A stretch of DNA of 64,000 nucleotides from Scalesia atractyloides (taxonomy: Eukaryota; Streptophyta; Magnoliopsida; Asterales; Asteraceae), in assembly GCA_947069175.1 (NCBI GenBank), contig CAMTDV010000009.1:7695163-7759162 (forward strand), written 5' to 3'. Shown here one piece after another: positions 33,469 to 46,721 of this stretch (within the stretch, counting starts at the first letter, position 1; each line of letters opens with the position of its first letter). The position numbers and the translations under genes were made by a program. The notes beneath the pieces are model-generated. The model had not been told where the DNA came from, ran no database searches, and saw only the letters and a list, made by a program, of their open reading frames with translations.

Positions 33469-33952
33469 TTCTCATTTTAGTCTTGTCACTTTTGTGGCAG
33501 GGAAGCTCGATCTCGTTTAAAACTTTTGTGGAAACTCGAGGTTTGATTAGTATTGCATGATTAGTATGAACTTTGTTACAATTACCATGTGGATTCGAGT
33601 TATACACTTTATACTTATGCTATGTATCACCAAACTTGTGTACTCGCCTTTGCCTTTGCATTGAACTTGTATTTTTAACATGTTACGGGTTGATGAAGAT
33701 TTTCCCATGAAATTGGAGTAGTGACGATGCTTAGATACACATATAGACGTTTGGTTTATAAAATGTTGTATCAAAAATTTTGCCCTTGTTATTGTTGTAT
33801 TTGAAATTCCTTGTAATGTATGACAATGTTGTTATGAATGAAATATGGGTTTTATTTAAATACTGTCACCAGTTAGTACTTATGAGCTATGAGCAATGAG
33901 CAATCTCGTTTCGTCTCACTCTGATGTTTCCGCCATCGGTTGGGGTGTGACA

Positions 33953-35921
33953 ACGGGTTATTATCGGAGATTTATTGAGAACTTTTTCAAAGTTGCTCAA
34001 CCGCTAACCTCCCTCACACAAAAAGACAAGAAGTTTGTTTGGGACGAAAAACAAGAGGAGGCATTTCAACTTTTAAAGGATAGTTATGTGAGCGCCAATC
34101 TATCACTTCTCGACGTACCCATGACTCGTGTGTATTGTGATGCTTCGCATCAAGGTTTAGGTTACGTGCTCATGCAACGAGAAAAAAGTCATTGCGTATG
34201 CGTCATGCCAATTAAAGGTTCATGAGAAAAACTATACCACGCAACCGTGGTATATTCGCTTTAAAGATTTAGCGACATTATCTATATGGTACCCAATGTA
34301 CTATATTCACGGATCACAAAAGTCTTCAACATATATTTAATCAAAACGAATTAAATATGCGTCAACGGCATTGGGTTGAATTGTTGAATGACTACGATTG
34401 CACGATCAAGTATCATCCGGACAAGGCGAACTTGTAGCGGACGCCTTGAGCCACAAGTAACGAGTCAAGACATTAAGAGTACGAGCTTTAGAAATGACAA
34501 TTCAGACAAACTTTATGACTCGTGTGCGTGAGGCACAACAAGAGGCTTTAAAACTATAAAACATTCCAGCGGAATCATTACGAGGAATGGAAAAACTAAT
34601 GGAACCAAACAAAGATGGAACCTTATATTTCATGGGAAGAATCTAGATTCCCTATTATGGAGATCTACAAGACTTGGTACTGGACGAAGCACATAAGTCA
34701 AAGTACTCAATTCATCTCAGGATCGGATAAGATATATCAGGACTTGAAAGAGTATTCCCGGTGGCCTAGTCTCAAGGCAGACATTGCAACCTATGTTGGG
34801 AAATGCCTGACTTGTGCAAAGGTTAAGGCCGAATACCAGAAACCATCTGGATTATTACAACAACCTGAATCCCTGTTTAGAAGTGGGAACAAATATCAAT
34901 GGATTTCATAACAAAGCTCCCACGAACCTCTAGAGGACATCACATGATTTGGGTTATCATAGATCGGTTAACCATGTCGGCTCACTTTTTACCAATTCGA
35001 GAGAAATACAGCACTGAGAAACTAGCTGAGCTTTACCTTAAGGAAGTTGTGGCACGTCACGGAGTGCCAATCTCCATAATCTCAGACAGAGATGGTCCCT
35101 TTGTGACGCGGATATGGCAATCATTTCAAGCTTCGTTTGGATCTCGTCTAGATCTAAGCACAACGTTTCATCCACAGACTGATGGCCAAAGCGAGCGAAC
35201 CATCCAAACATTAAAAGACTGCTTCGCACTTTTGTGATGACTTAGGCGGAAACTGGGATACTCATTTACCATTGGTAGAGTTTTCCTATAATAATAGCTA
35301 TCACACTAGAATTAAGGCCGCACCATTCGAAGCACTTTATGGACGTAAGTGACGATCTCCGCTATGCTGGGCAAAGTTGGTGACAAACAACCCATTGGTC
35401 CCGAACTAGTTCAAGAAACCACCGACAAGATATTCAAGATCCGCGAGCATATCAAGACAACTCGTGATTGATAAATGAGCTACGCAGACAGAAGAAAGGG
35501 CCTATCTAGATTTGGTAAGCGTGGAAAGCTTAACCCACGATACATTGGACCCTTCGAAATTCTGGCAAAGGTGGGTACTGTTGCATACAAACTTAAATTG
35601 CCAGAGGAACTCAATAATGTACACGACACATTCCATGTGTCTAACCTCAAGAAGAGTCCACTAACGAGACCGTTATCATCCCTGCGGATGAGATTCATGT
35701 AGACGACAAGCTCCAATTTACTGAAGAAACTGTTGAGGTTATGGACTGGAAGGTCAACTCAAAGTTAGTCAAAGTCCGTTGGAACTCTCAACACGGATCC
35801 GAGTATACTTGGCAACATGAAGATCAACTCAAAGTCAAATACCCTCACCTGTTTGAGAAGACTTCTGCAACGGATAACTCAACTTGAATTTCGGGATGAA
35901 ATTCCTTTTAACAGGGGAGTA
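33953..35921 (+). pseudogene. pol: Element 0: pol tail (RT end, RNase H, integrase) of another chromovirus
   Basis: Sequence resumes in mid-RT right after the LTR of element 1, with YYRRFIENFFKVAQPLTSLT. RNase H pieces follow (YCDASHQGLGYVL at about 34135; FTDHKSLQH-like near 34310). The integrase zinc region CLTCAKVKAEYQKPSG lies near 34810, and the catalytic core at 34899-35237 holds WVIIDRLTMSAHF, ISIISDRDGPFVT and TDGQSERTIQTL. The tail is KLNPRYIGPFEILAKVGTVA and VKVRWNSQHGSEYTW, stopping at 35885. Many frameshifts are present. The rest of this element lies left of the window because element 1 inserted here. Confidence 0.87.
35909..35921 (+). promoter_or_regulatory. Polypurine tract of element 0
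   Basis: The sequence ACAGGGGAGTA directly precedes the LTR start TGTGACAACCGG at 35922. Confidence 0.7.
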
Positions 35922-38900
35922 TGTGACAACCGGTACTTTCGTGTAATTTCCATACAACTAATTAGTCATTTTAGTTATGCAATTATGTGTTAAAACGTCA
36001 TGTTCTGCTTGATTTCATCTACTATATCTGAAAACTCCCATGAAATCCATTTAAATAGTGCATGTCATTCACTTTGATAGCTGCATCTGAAAATAGTTTA
36101 AGTGCACGAAAACAATTACTAAACTTGCTAGTTAGACTAGCTATGTCAGCACTGTTCCGATACTCAGCTAAACGACAGTTTTAGGACTTAGACGGAAGTC
36201 CAATTGCAACTATATAATAAATCCTATGTGGGAAAGCAAGGATTTGAGGATAACATGTCCCAAATAATACAAGTACTAAAAACTGTCTGAAACAAACCAT
36301 AAATAATCATTTCAGCAAAAATTCAGCATAATCAGCATTGGTAATTATTACTGGATGCTGAAATAATGTTAAACATTATAATTCGTTTGGAAAACACCTA
36401 AAGTATCGTAAGGAAACTAAAGGTATTCCATATCATACAATATTCACAATATAGCATTTTAACGATCCGTAACGAAACGAACAACCGAACACAACTAGAC
36501 ACCTCCCATGAACTAATCAACATTAAATAGACATTACAAAGCTAGTTAGGGTCAGCTGACAACTCAAGACACTTAGAAATATTTATTACACTAAACACCT
36601 AAATAAATATCATTAAACTTCAACTAATTAAACTAACTAGCATTACAACCCAACCAAGACCCCCCCCCCATTTGGACGGTCAACAAAGGGGACCCACATG
36701 TCCCCCATGTTGTCTAGTGTGAAGCACAAAATCTTGTGTGTAAATGGAACATTTAGTGGAAGATACTTGTGTATTGGATATTAAAACACCTAAACCCCAA
36801 CATCTTTGAACACTTATCATCATCAACATTCAAACAACATAACCACCTCCATCTTTATCCATACCCACGACCCAAACACCTCCACTTCACCTCCATTTTA
36901 TAGTTATTTTACAAGCAATCTAAGGCCACCTAAGGTGTTTGAAGACCATCTAAGGAGTATCCAAGCACTAGAAGTTGAAGGACCACCTTGAGGAGCTTTT
37001 ATCCACCTTCTTTGCATCATCTTCATCTCTTGTTTCTCTTGACCACTTTCCTAGCCACAAGAGCTAGTTGTAAGCTTCTTGACCCTTGTTTTGATTCATA
37101 TTACTAGTAGTATATGGTACAAGTTAAACCATCAAGAAACCTAAGCTTTACAAAGTTGAACACTGTAAAAACTCTCATAATCCAAAGAAAATAAACATAA
37201 TCTTGAAGTATAATGAAGATGTATATTTTATTCTGTGCTATAATTGATGTCCATCATGAGAACACTTGCTAGATGTGGGGATCTAGCAAGTGTATGCATG
37301 GATCTTCAAGGATCCATGAGGAACAATGTTGATGAATTTGTAAAACCTCACTAATGAACATGTTAAAGTGGTTAAGATGACATGAAACATGGATTTTGAA
37401 CTTCTCATGAAAGTGTATGACAAGATGTTAAACATGATTTTCTACAAAGTTGTGTCATTAGTGGATAATTAATGTTTTTAAGTTAGATGAACAAGATAAA
37501 CCTAGAATTAAAATACTACATGATTTCATAAACTTTCAAGTTCATCATCACATGAAAATGCTTGTATGCATATGTTCATACTTGTAGAAATTGTTGGGGT
37601 TGAATTAATGAGTTTTTGGAAGATTAACACATGTTTTAAAACAGTGGGAAACCTCCTAAATCTAGGGGAAACTATGCCAAATTTTTATAAAATTCCAACA
37701 CTTAGAAAAATATAATTTTTATTACTAAACTTTTGTTTACAAGATGTTTAAATAAATTAAACATGGCCATCCCCTATTTTTCTATAAAAATATAAGTTAA
37801 GAAAATAATGTTTTCTTAAAGATTTAAAACAAGTATAAATATATATTAAGGAAAATATATATTTAGTAGTCACCAAGAAATGTGTGTTCTTGTGTATATT
37901 ATGTGTAATATTTAGTAGAAGACAATTAGGGATTTAAAACACTAAATACTCCCAATGGAGTATGGAGTATGAATACAAATACCCTCCAAATACCAAGGAA
38001 AAATACCAAGAATAATACACACAAAAATACCCATACTTGGGTGTATGGACAAACATAACAAGATATTATACTTATAAGTATTCCTTGATCAAATATGGAC
38101 TTTGGACAAATGGATGATCACATAAACAAAATATATATTTAACAAGATTGGTAAAAATATATATATTACAAAACAAGTCATGAAAATATTTTCCGAAAAA
38201 TATAAAAATCACAAGGAATGATTTTTGACACTTAATAAGAATTATATGAGCATTAATACGTAAACACATGTATACTTGCCTCAAGTATACATTTAGTAAA
38301 TGACAAGTATATTTAGACTAAAATAATATTGGAAATATTATTTTACAAAGTATACATATTTTTTTTAGAAAATAAATACAACTAAACATATAACTTGACT
38401 TGGTCAAAGAAGCCTAGCACAAGAATACTTGGAGAAGTATAAATATACAAATGCAAGTATGAGTTAAAAATTATATTATTTTAAATAACCGATTTTAATT
38501 GAAAATAATATATTTATTTGAGAATACATATACGTATACGTTTAGACGATGAATACCAATTATTTTTAAACGAGAACATATATTTTAAGAATACAAAATA
38601 TATCCGTTTAACGACATCGTCAAGTCTCCCGTATGAGACCCGAACCCGAGAAGACAAGGACACGTACAACATACTCGGGCGGGACACGAAGTCAAGAGGG
38701 CTAGGCCCATTCATATAACACACAAGACACAAGAATATATATTTGGTAAAATATATATTAACTAAAGAAGAATAAACCATCTAACACACAACTTGGTACA
38801 ATTAACACAAGATGGGACAACTTGTACATAGAAAATGCGTAGGCCTAAGTGTCTAACGGAGTCTAGGACACTTGTAGGTTTCGGTACGAGACCAAGAGAA

Positions 38901-39768
38901 CATTTGTGAGTATACGCAAATCACTAGGAACACAAATCTGTGAGTTCATGTCCCCCTTTCCTTATAAGCGTTTTCGGTTTTATAACACTCGGGGAAAATA
39001 CATGTTATGACAAATGGTATGTTAGTTATGGGTTTAGATGATAACACGATCGATGTGCGTAAGTAGGATGATGACAATGATAACAATAGTAACCATTAAT
39101 CACTTAGTGACTAAGGTGCATAAGTTGTAGATCTATTGAGCTTGAGGTCGCTCCACTCCTGGTTGTATACCCTGGGGTGCTTTTGTTGTCCAAACTAGAA
39201 AACAAAAGTGTCTAGGTTTGGTTATTTACTTATGGCACATAATGTCGGAGGGCTCGCTACCACTGATAGATCCTTCAATTCTATAATTTCTATTAACATA
39301 CCTGGATTTCAATATTGGATTACAATTATGACAACTTATTCGAATACAAAACCACATGAACTCGCTCAACTTTTGTTGATTTTTCAAATTATGTGTATTT
39401 CAGGAAATAAAGCATGAATGGTCATAGGCCTCGTAAGATTGGAAAAGACGTAGCAATGATACCCACTTTTGAAGGGTTTGTCTCTTATATCCCAACTTCG
39501 TATGGGTATATGGGAGCCAAAGCCTTGACATATTTCATGATGATAACAAACAATCTTTTGTGATGTAACTTAACTTTAACGTTGTTTTTGGATAACACAA
39601 GCAAACTTGCCAGAAACTTGGGAATTTACTTTTGAAACTTGTAAACTTTGATTTAAATTTTATGTATGATCATGGCATCGTTGTTAAGTATTATTGTTTA
39701 CACGATTGATTGCAATGATTATCTTTAAGTCACACGTTTGCCCTTTCGCTACGAACAGGGTGTGACAA
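35922..39768 (+). repeat. Probable 3' LTR of element 0 (about 3.8 kb)
   Basis: It starts TGTGACAACCGG after the purine tract, and the first plausible end is GGGTGTGACA at 39768. It is AT-rich with no coding domains. It contains a C-run near 36661 and many TATAT stretches. The length is large but possible for Del-type LTRs. The right end is uncertain because the sequence that follows is also LTR-like, and the partner LTR is outside the window. Confidence 0.55.
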
Positions 39769-41960
39769 AATATGGTTCGTATTCAAAATACGAGAATCGG
39801 AAGACTTTCGCAGTTTCTCGCAAACAGTCCCTGAGCTTAAATAAACATGTTTTGCCATACCGGACCCTTCAAAACTTATTTCTAAGTTATTTAAGGGTAT
39901 TAAGGGTATGTTTAGCTTCCTTGTTCCGGAGTGTATGTCGCATTAAACTGATTACGTTTGCATAACAGTTTGCGATTTCACTTCCAGAAGTGGTTTGAGA
40001 GTTTGAAATTGTGCAAGAATTGAATATTTGTATTTGTTATGATAATTATACAAATCTCAGAAATAAAACACAAGATTTCATTGATTGAGAAATTGGTTCG
40101 GAATCGTAACATGATCGAATCACCACAAATGTCACATAATCTGAGACGATGATCATAATGAGAATTCTTACTTTATTCATACTTTGATACATGCAATCAA
40201 TCATTTACATACGTGTTTACATGCATTTCAATACTTATTATACGTGCAATACTTATACGTTACAACTCTATACTTGAAATACTCAAAAACCTACTAGAAC
40301 GCTTAAAAACAACCCCTGACCAACCCATTTGTGCGACTTAAACGCACTTCGCGAGAAGTGTACACACTTCGCACAAAGTGAAGTACACTTCGCACGAAGT
40401 GGATCTAGCAGCATCTTTTCCTATAAATATCAGCTTACTTCTTACTTTCTAACTTTCCAAATCTTCACACTCTCACTCAAATAGTTCTTGATTTCTGGCA
40501 GAATACCCTCTTGCAATTAAGTGAGTTTTCACTCACTAACACTATGAAATTTTCATACTGATGACATAACTGATGAACTTCAGACATAACTTACAAACTA
40601 AAAATACTTATATTTCCACTTAGTCAAGTTCCTTTATACTAATCGAGCCATGCTTAACTGTTCTGAGCTAAGACTAAGTTGTCTCATACCTAAATCTATC
40701 GTTCAACAGAGGTTCATCAATTTAAACGAGCTAAAATTTCCAAAAACAGTCCCTTTGCATGAAGTGGACAGTCCCTTCGCACGAAGTGGACAGTCACTTC
40801 GCACGGAGTGATCAGTTCTATGAAGTGGCATTTTCCTGTATTTACTTTTCGTATTTTCTGCCTCCAAATAGGAAACCTTCATCAAACTCGGAATATTCAC
40901 ACACCTCTGTTCCCGTGTAGGGTAAACTCCGGTGTTCATCACTTCAACTCGTCAGCTCTTGGATTGCAAGGAAGCTTGCAAAACCGTAAGTATACTCGAC
41001 CCTTTTTTCTGTTTCTCACACTTTGGGGTGCAATACGTGTAACCTATCAAAACATGCACACTTACACTTACAAACAATCCAATATACATGCTTTTTACGT
41101 TATGCTTAAACCTATACATGATTCTTGATGTTTTATACTTGTCATTAACTTCGTATGAGCCTCCATTAACATGTATAGTGCTATAGGATTCACGCACCGC
41201 CCGTAAAAATGAAGTCATGTTATGTAAACAAAATGGTCTTTATATTTGTATGATTATATTACGCTAACGGAAAACTTTGGGTTGACAATTATAGTTGTAT
41301 GATAGTATTGCCATCTTAAGTTCTAGTATTCGAATATTGCCATGTGGATTTGTTAAACTTCTATACTTATGTTAGTATTTAAAACTTGTATGCTCGCCAA
41401 TACTTTTGTATTGAACTATACTTTAACGCGTATTGCAGGATTGTGATGATTTGAGGATGCATGGAATCTAGTAGGACGGACTAGAAACCCACTTTTTAAA
41501 TTTAGTCTTTTGTTGTATCGTATTTCTTGAATAAGGTGTTGTACTTGCATTTTGAAATTTTTTTGTTGTATTTTGTTTCCAAAGCCTTGTAACAAAATTC
41601 TAGAAATGAAAATGAAAAATGTTGTTCTTTAAATTTATCGTCGCAAAATAGTGTTATGAAGTCTCGAGCAATCTATTTTCGTCCCACCTCGATGTTTCCG
41701 CCATTGGTTGGGGTGTGACACATGTTGCAGGAAATTAATGATGACGCATGAATAAGGTTACTTAGGGTGGACTAGAAACTCACCAAACCTTTAATTTATG
41801 TATCTACTTATGTTGTTACGTTTGATTTGCAAGATATTGTATTTTCCATTTCAAACTATGTATTTTCGTTAGAATGAAATGAAATTCGAATTACTTAAAT
41901 TATTGTCATGATTAATCGTGATAAAGTCTCGAAGTGTGGCATGTCCTCTTCATTGGGCAA
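39769..41960 (+). repeat. Degenerate LTR fragments
   Basis: A TATA box TATAAATA at 40422-40429 and the end GGTTGGGGTGTGACA at about 41718 resemble the element 1 LTR, as does the stretch near 40990-41060. After 41718 comes a second, shorter LTR-tail-like piece with TTGCAGG and GGACTAGAAACTCACC, paralleling 41435-41500. I cannot assign exact borders or target duplications. Confidence 0.5.
40345..40809. repeat. Six copies of a CACTTCGCACGAAGTG-type palindrome
   Basis: Copies lie at 40345-40360, 40365-40380 and 40386-40401, just upstream of the TATA box at 40422, and at about 40752, 40773 and 40794 downstream. They are imperfect versions of one 16-base palindrome at about 20-bp spacing within each group. 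Confidence 0.75.
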
Positions 41961-42659
41961 CTTGGTGTTGTTGTCTTATTGCTGGAGAACAAGACTAATA
42001 ACCGATACACTTCTCATCTCCCTTTTTCTTCTATGAGTCAATGATGTGATCTAGAACGTAATGTGAGTTGGAATAACTGTCTTCTGTTTGATGGCGTCAT
42101 GCTCACATCGTGCAAGGGCTGACTCTTCCATTGTCTCTTCAATGATAGTAGAGTAATTATTAATACCAATTTGCTCGTTTAAAACAGTTTCTTAAGTTTA
42201 GAATTATCTTCTTAAGGTTTTAATTGTTGTTTTAAACTCTTTTTCATTTTTCTTTAAAGACGTGTTAGCCTCAGCAATCAAACTTTGATAGTGACTCTTG
42301 GTGTGTTTAAATTTACCTTCTAATTCTAAGTATTTACCTTTTAATTCTATGCATTTAACACACTTAGAAGATATTGGTTATCGGCACTTACTTGACTATA
42401 TTGACAATCCAAATGAGCGATGAACGCAAAATGAAAAGTAGAAGATCCATCTTCTGAGAAGTACCTGGATAACTCATCAGATGAACTAACTGCTTTCTTC
42501 ACCAACACTGTGTTCTTGCTCTTCAACGATTCAGCTTCAGCCAGTAACCCATCTACCTCAGCATTAATAACCTCCCTCGATAATCCTTCTGATCCATCCT
42601 TGCTTGAACTTGAATCATCTACATCTGAACTACCATTGTATTGTATCTGGAACTATCAT

Positions 42660-44052
42660 CACTTCGCGAAGAATCACCATCGCTAACCTTCTCGACATAT
42701 TTAGCATAGCACAGAGTTCCTCCTCGACCAATGCTACCAAATTGTACAGACCAATCACAGTTTTCATTAGCTTGTATAATTAAAGCCTTTGTTGATAGGA
42801 GCCATTGCTCTTTCTAAATTGTTAGTAGTTTGGTATCTGTTGAAGGGATACGATTTCCTTACTATGGTGGCTTCAGGCATTCTCTCTTGAAGTGTCCTTT
42901 GTCTGGTAGTTAAAGCAAGTAACCATTCTTTTGTCAAACCGATACAGTGTATCCTTCCTGCTTTCCAGACTTATTCTTCCCGTCCTTTCCATGAAATCCT
43001 TTGCTCTTCTCCCTTCACTTGCGAAAGCCCGTTTGATATCTTTCATCTCCATTTCCTCTTCACTAGTCAAATTGATGTTGCTAACCTGACCAACTAGTAA
43101 TCCGCAATAAGAACTCACCAAAGTGTTTAGAAGCTCCATGTGTTCTTTGGAAACTTCTACACTTACTTTGTTGAAGTTTGAGGTATCCAGACGAACTATA
43201 TTTGGGTTCGATGTCTGGCTAACATTGAAATTAGACGAACTTCCGTAGCAAGCTTGATGAATTTAACGATTCAGATCAAAGAAAGGTGGAGGTACAAAGG
43301 TTGAAGCTAAAGGTGGACTAACTACAACTTGAGGTTGTGGATAAATTAATGGATTGGCATTTGAAACAAAATCAGTTTGAAGCTTTGCGTGTTGAGCAGG
43401 TTGAGTTGCACCTCAAATCCAACCACTAATTAACTCTAGATTTTGAGGAGTCAGCATTCTTTTTGCTTTTCTAATATCCTCTTCATCTTTGTTCTCCAAA
43501 TTCCGAATAAACTCGTAAATGATCAATCTATCTAGCTTTCCATTTTCTTTAAGGATCTCCAAATATCCAATCCATTTTGTCGGTAATGCGTTAGCAAATC
43601 TTGCAACCATTTCTTAAGGAGTAGCAGTTACTTTAATCGAAGACATCTCACTTAATTTATGATGAAACTTAGTTTCCAGTTCTTCTAGCGTTTCATTTTC
43701 TATGCACATAAACCTTTCAAATTCTCTCTTGGTTATATCATGTCTAGTCTTTCGAGATTGCGCATTTCCTTCACCTCTTGCCACTATGGCATCCCACAAA
43801 ATTTTTGTGGTTGTACAGAAAACAAATTGATGCATGATGTCTTTCGTAAAGTGCTTGTGAGAATTGAAAATGCTTTCTTTCAAGATGATAAGCCTTTTTA
43901 TCGGTTTCGTAAAAATTTGCAAGTGTAATTGCATTGGATCCAGATTCTTCAAGAGCTTGAGCAAAAGAAGTAGAAAAACATGGCCATAATTTTGTATTAA
44001 CATCAAGAACCTGTGTTTTAAATCTATCTTCCCAAGTTGAATACTCATTCAA
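42660..44052 (-). pseudogene. gag: Decayed Ty1/copia gag
   Basis: The minus strand encodes TKILWDAIVARGEGNAQSRK and KREFERFMCIENETLEELET at 43614-44048, then GYLEILKENGKLDRLIIYEF at 43413-43610, then LNTLVSSYCGLLVGQVSNIN and a relic zinc knuckle CFNYQTKDTSRENA near 42885. The second Cys, the His and the last Cys are lost. This is the UBN2-type gag of a copia family different from 21383-33468. No pol follows. Confidence 0.75.
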
Positions 44053-44099
44053 ATGAAAGAGTTTACATGGATGACTGGCGCTTCATGTCTCATTATCAC

Positions 44100-45558
44100 T
44101 ATCAATAAACTTTGAATACTTTGGATTTGATTAGCGACAAACACCCACTGACTTTTGGAAATCATTGCGGATTGTCTCGGTAAAAGCGATTGAGCTCATG
44201 AGATGTCAGGTTGGTTTATTTTGTGGAGGAAGGTTATTTGCAGAATGAGATTGCAACATCGATTGAGCCCATGATGAAGGATCAACAAATTTTGAGGGTT
44301 TACATTCTTTGACCAATCCCAGTGATTAGTTTCCATGTACCCGTTAAGTTTTTTAAAAGTTTTGATAGAGTTAAACGGTATACTCTATGAGCACACCAAT
44401 AACCTTAGAGACAAACAGTAACTCAAGAATCGAACGAGGCAAAAATTCAAAAGATGTGAATTCTGGATTAAAGCCCAAACAATGCCAGGCCTAAACCTAA
44501 ACGATGGTGTGTTGGCTTGACTTGTGTATCTAAATGAAGCTGGGTTTAGTGTTTCTCAAACAAATATATTAATTAAAAAAATTATCAAACAATAAAGTGA
44601 TTTAAAAAAAATATCAAACAATAATAGGCCTACTTTTATCCAGATGGCCCTTAAATGATGTGGGCATATTGAAAAACAAATAATAATCTGTTTATGAATG
44701 TAACCAATGTATTAAAGTTGTTGGTCCAAACGATAGTGTGATTTGGATATGAGTCCTAAACGATAGGGATAATTAATTGAAAGTAATGGGCTTATACACC
44801 ATCGTTTGAAATTGTATAAAGGACTATCGTTTGATAATGCTTGATATGAGCTTTGGTTTGATGAAAAGCTGGGGCTGTGATATTTAAGGGATGTACGAAC
44901 TTCAAAATTCAACCGATAGTACCTTATAAAACATTAGGCCCAAACGATAGTTGTTGTAGAAACTGCCAAACGACAGTGGGCTTGGGTTTAGAATCTAAAC
45001 GAGGGTTGGTCTTCGTAACATAGCACTTCCTAAACGACAATGGACCTAGGTTCAAAAGATACTATCGTATGAAATTTTATTAAGACACTATCGTTTAGAT
45101 TGTTTATGAGATAAGTGGTTTGTCGTTTGAATTGTGATATGGTTTGAAATGTGTTATCGTATAACTATAAAACTGTCATTTGAGGAGGATCAAAGGACAA
45201 TGTCTTGCAAAACCAAAAATCTGCAGGACTAAGGGTACACTTCTACTCCACTAAGGTTAACCAATGAGATTCAAAACAAACTTGTACTATTCTTGCGAGT
45301 TTTTCGGTCGAGCTTCGTTACCGGAAAAAATGGTGATGTGATTTTTAACCTCAAAAACTCAACAAATCTTGTATTTTTTATTATATCCAACAGTTTTAAC
45401 AAGGTTTAACCAAAATAAACATTAAATAAAATCATATTTTCGAGTTTTAATCCATATTTTCAATTTCTTTGGGTTTTGGGTTTTTGTCCAACAAGTCTTT
45501 AAAAAATCACTCAAAAACCTCACCAAATACTTGGTTTTCAACAAGAAATCGAGCCTCC
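44100..45558 (-). other. Leader region of the decayed copia element, no gene seen
   Basis: This lies between the gag remnant and a primer-site-like motif. It has no coding frame. Its main feature is the frequent AAACGATAG-type word on both strands, described as a finding. Confidence 0.45.
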
Positions 45559-45573
45559 GGCTCTCTTATACCA
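45559..45573 (-). promoter_or_regulatory. Decayed primer-binding site
   Basis: The minus strand TGGTATAAGAGAGCC resembles TGGTATCAGAGCC with a small insertion. It lies two bases from a possible LTR end at 45576. Confidence 0.5.
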
Positions 45574-45575
45574 CT

Positions 45576-46114
45576 TGTAAGTCCTGAAATGGATTTTGAA
45601 CATAAGGATTTCTTGTTTGGAATGGTATAACAAGCACGGAATCCAAGTTACACCACAAACCGAGCACAAAAGTGAATCAATAAACACAAATATTCCAAGA
45701 TTAACGAACATATATTGATCCGATAGGTTTGGTTATGATTTACAATGAAAAGCACTCAAACCCTCTCTATCTCACAAATGCTCATTCAAGTTGCTCGATC
45801 CAAGTGACACTATCGCTTATACAAACAGTTTACAAAGACCAAATGATACTCATTAAGTATCAAAACGATGGTGGTCCATCCTTTGATAACTAAATGATGG
45901 CATTATATCTTTCAAACAATGGCATGTTGTATATATTCCAAACGATGGCTTGTATGCATGATCCAAATGATAGTCTTGTGTTATGTTCCAAATGAAGGTG
46001 GCCTTTAAGAACAATGAACCAAACTCTAGCATGGTGTTATCGTTTGGAATCCTTCAAACGATGGCATGTCCCTATCTTTTGTCTTCACTTCAAGCGCGAT
46101 GGCCATCACGGAGT
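45576..46114 (-). repeat. Possible 5' LTR remnant of the decayed copia element
   Basis: On the plus strand it starts TGTAAGTCCTGAAATGG next to the primer-site-like motif. Its right border is set only by the start of the duplicated unit at about 46115. It contains more AAACGATGG words. Confidence 0.4.
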
Positions 46115-46657
46115 TGGTATAACATCCATATCATTTAGCATGTCCATGTCACTTTGATCTCGAGGTTCTCGTCACACGATGGAGGAACGTCGTTGACTTG
46201 GATTGCGAGTGAACAATCACTACCTGCATACATTCCGTGCATCCACAACATGCATTAAAGATTTTGGTGACACAAGGACGAGAGAAAAGGGATCCATATC
46301 AACCCTTAGTTGTTGCTAATGCTTTATGTCTTTTCTGGAACTTAAAATTTAAGATAATTTGTTAAAATTTAGATGGTGTATCGATAATTCGTTAAAATTT
46401 AGATGGTGTGTTCACGAAAAATTGACTTCATCATATACATCACCAATAATTAAAATACCATGTGGAATATCAAACTTCTAAATATATTATTTTGACATAG
46501 CATTTAATCAACATGAACCTTTTGACTCTTTAACGTAAATATAGAAGTTCTTGAAGAAAATCTGGTTAAATATCTTTGCAAGGTAAAACAAGTCCTACGT
46601 TACACAAAAGACAAATATTTAATAGTTATCGTGAAAATTAAACATGTTTGGTAAAGC

Positions 46658-46664
46658 ATAAATA
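46658..46664 (+). promoter_or_regulatory. TATA-like box of peptide gene copy 1
   Basis: ATAAATA lies 64 bp upstream of the ATG. Copy 2 has the same box at 50056-50062. Confidence 0.5.
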
Positions 46665-46721
46665 CCATTGAAACCAGCGAAAATAAACAAACCAAACACA
46701 AGAAATACTCCCGTTGTCATA

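Larger units (their letters stand above)
1..33952 (+). mobile_element. Element 1: nested Ty3/gypsy chromovirus, left end outside window
   Basis: This is a plus-strand LTR retrotransposon. Its 5' LTR enters the window already near its 3' end (1-132) and is followed by a primer-binding site, gag, protease, reverse transcriptase, RNase H and integrase. The integrase stops at 4570, where element 2 begins, and resumes at 18035 after it. A purine tract at 19203-19215 precedes the 3' LTR (19216-33952), which is itself split by a copia element. The two LTR ends match: bases 1-132 and 33815-33952 share the same sequence up to GTGTGATA or GTGTGACA. The coding region has many stops and frameshifts, so this copy is dead. 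The integrase tail with its chromodomain-like end suggests a Tekay/Del-type chromovirus; the clade name is from memory. Confidence 0.9.
19216..33952 (+). repeat. 3' LTR of element 1, split by the copia element
   Basis: It consists of 19216-21382 plus 33469-33952, about 2.65 kb without the insertion. It has a TATA-like CTATATAAA near 19775 and a tandem duplication at 20738-21231. It ends in TGGGGTGTGACA, followed by element 0 sequence. Confidence 0.85.

Noticed and set aside
36806..36991. Thr/Pro/His-rich 61-codon frame
   Set aside because: It lies within the element 0 LTR, with biased composition and no homologue recognised.
39761..41718. A clean solo LTR from TGTGACAAAATATGG to GGGTGTGACA
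   Set aside because: The flanks show no target duplication and the left end coincides with another LTR's end, so borders were left open.
46668..46721. Longer N-terminus for peptide copy 1
   Set aside because: It would need a TTG start. The ATG at 46722 matches copy 2 and gives a clean signal peptide.
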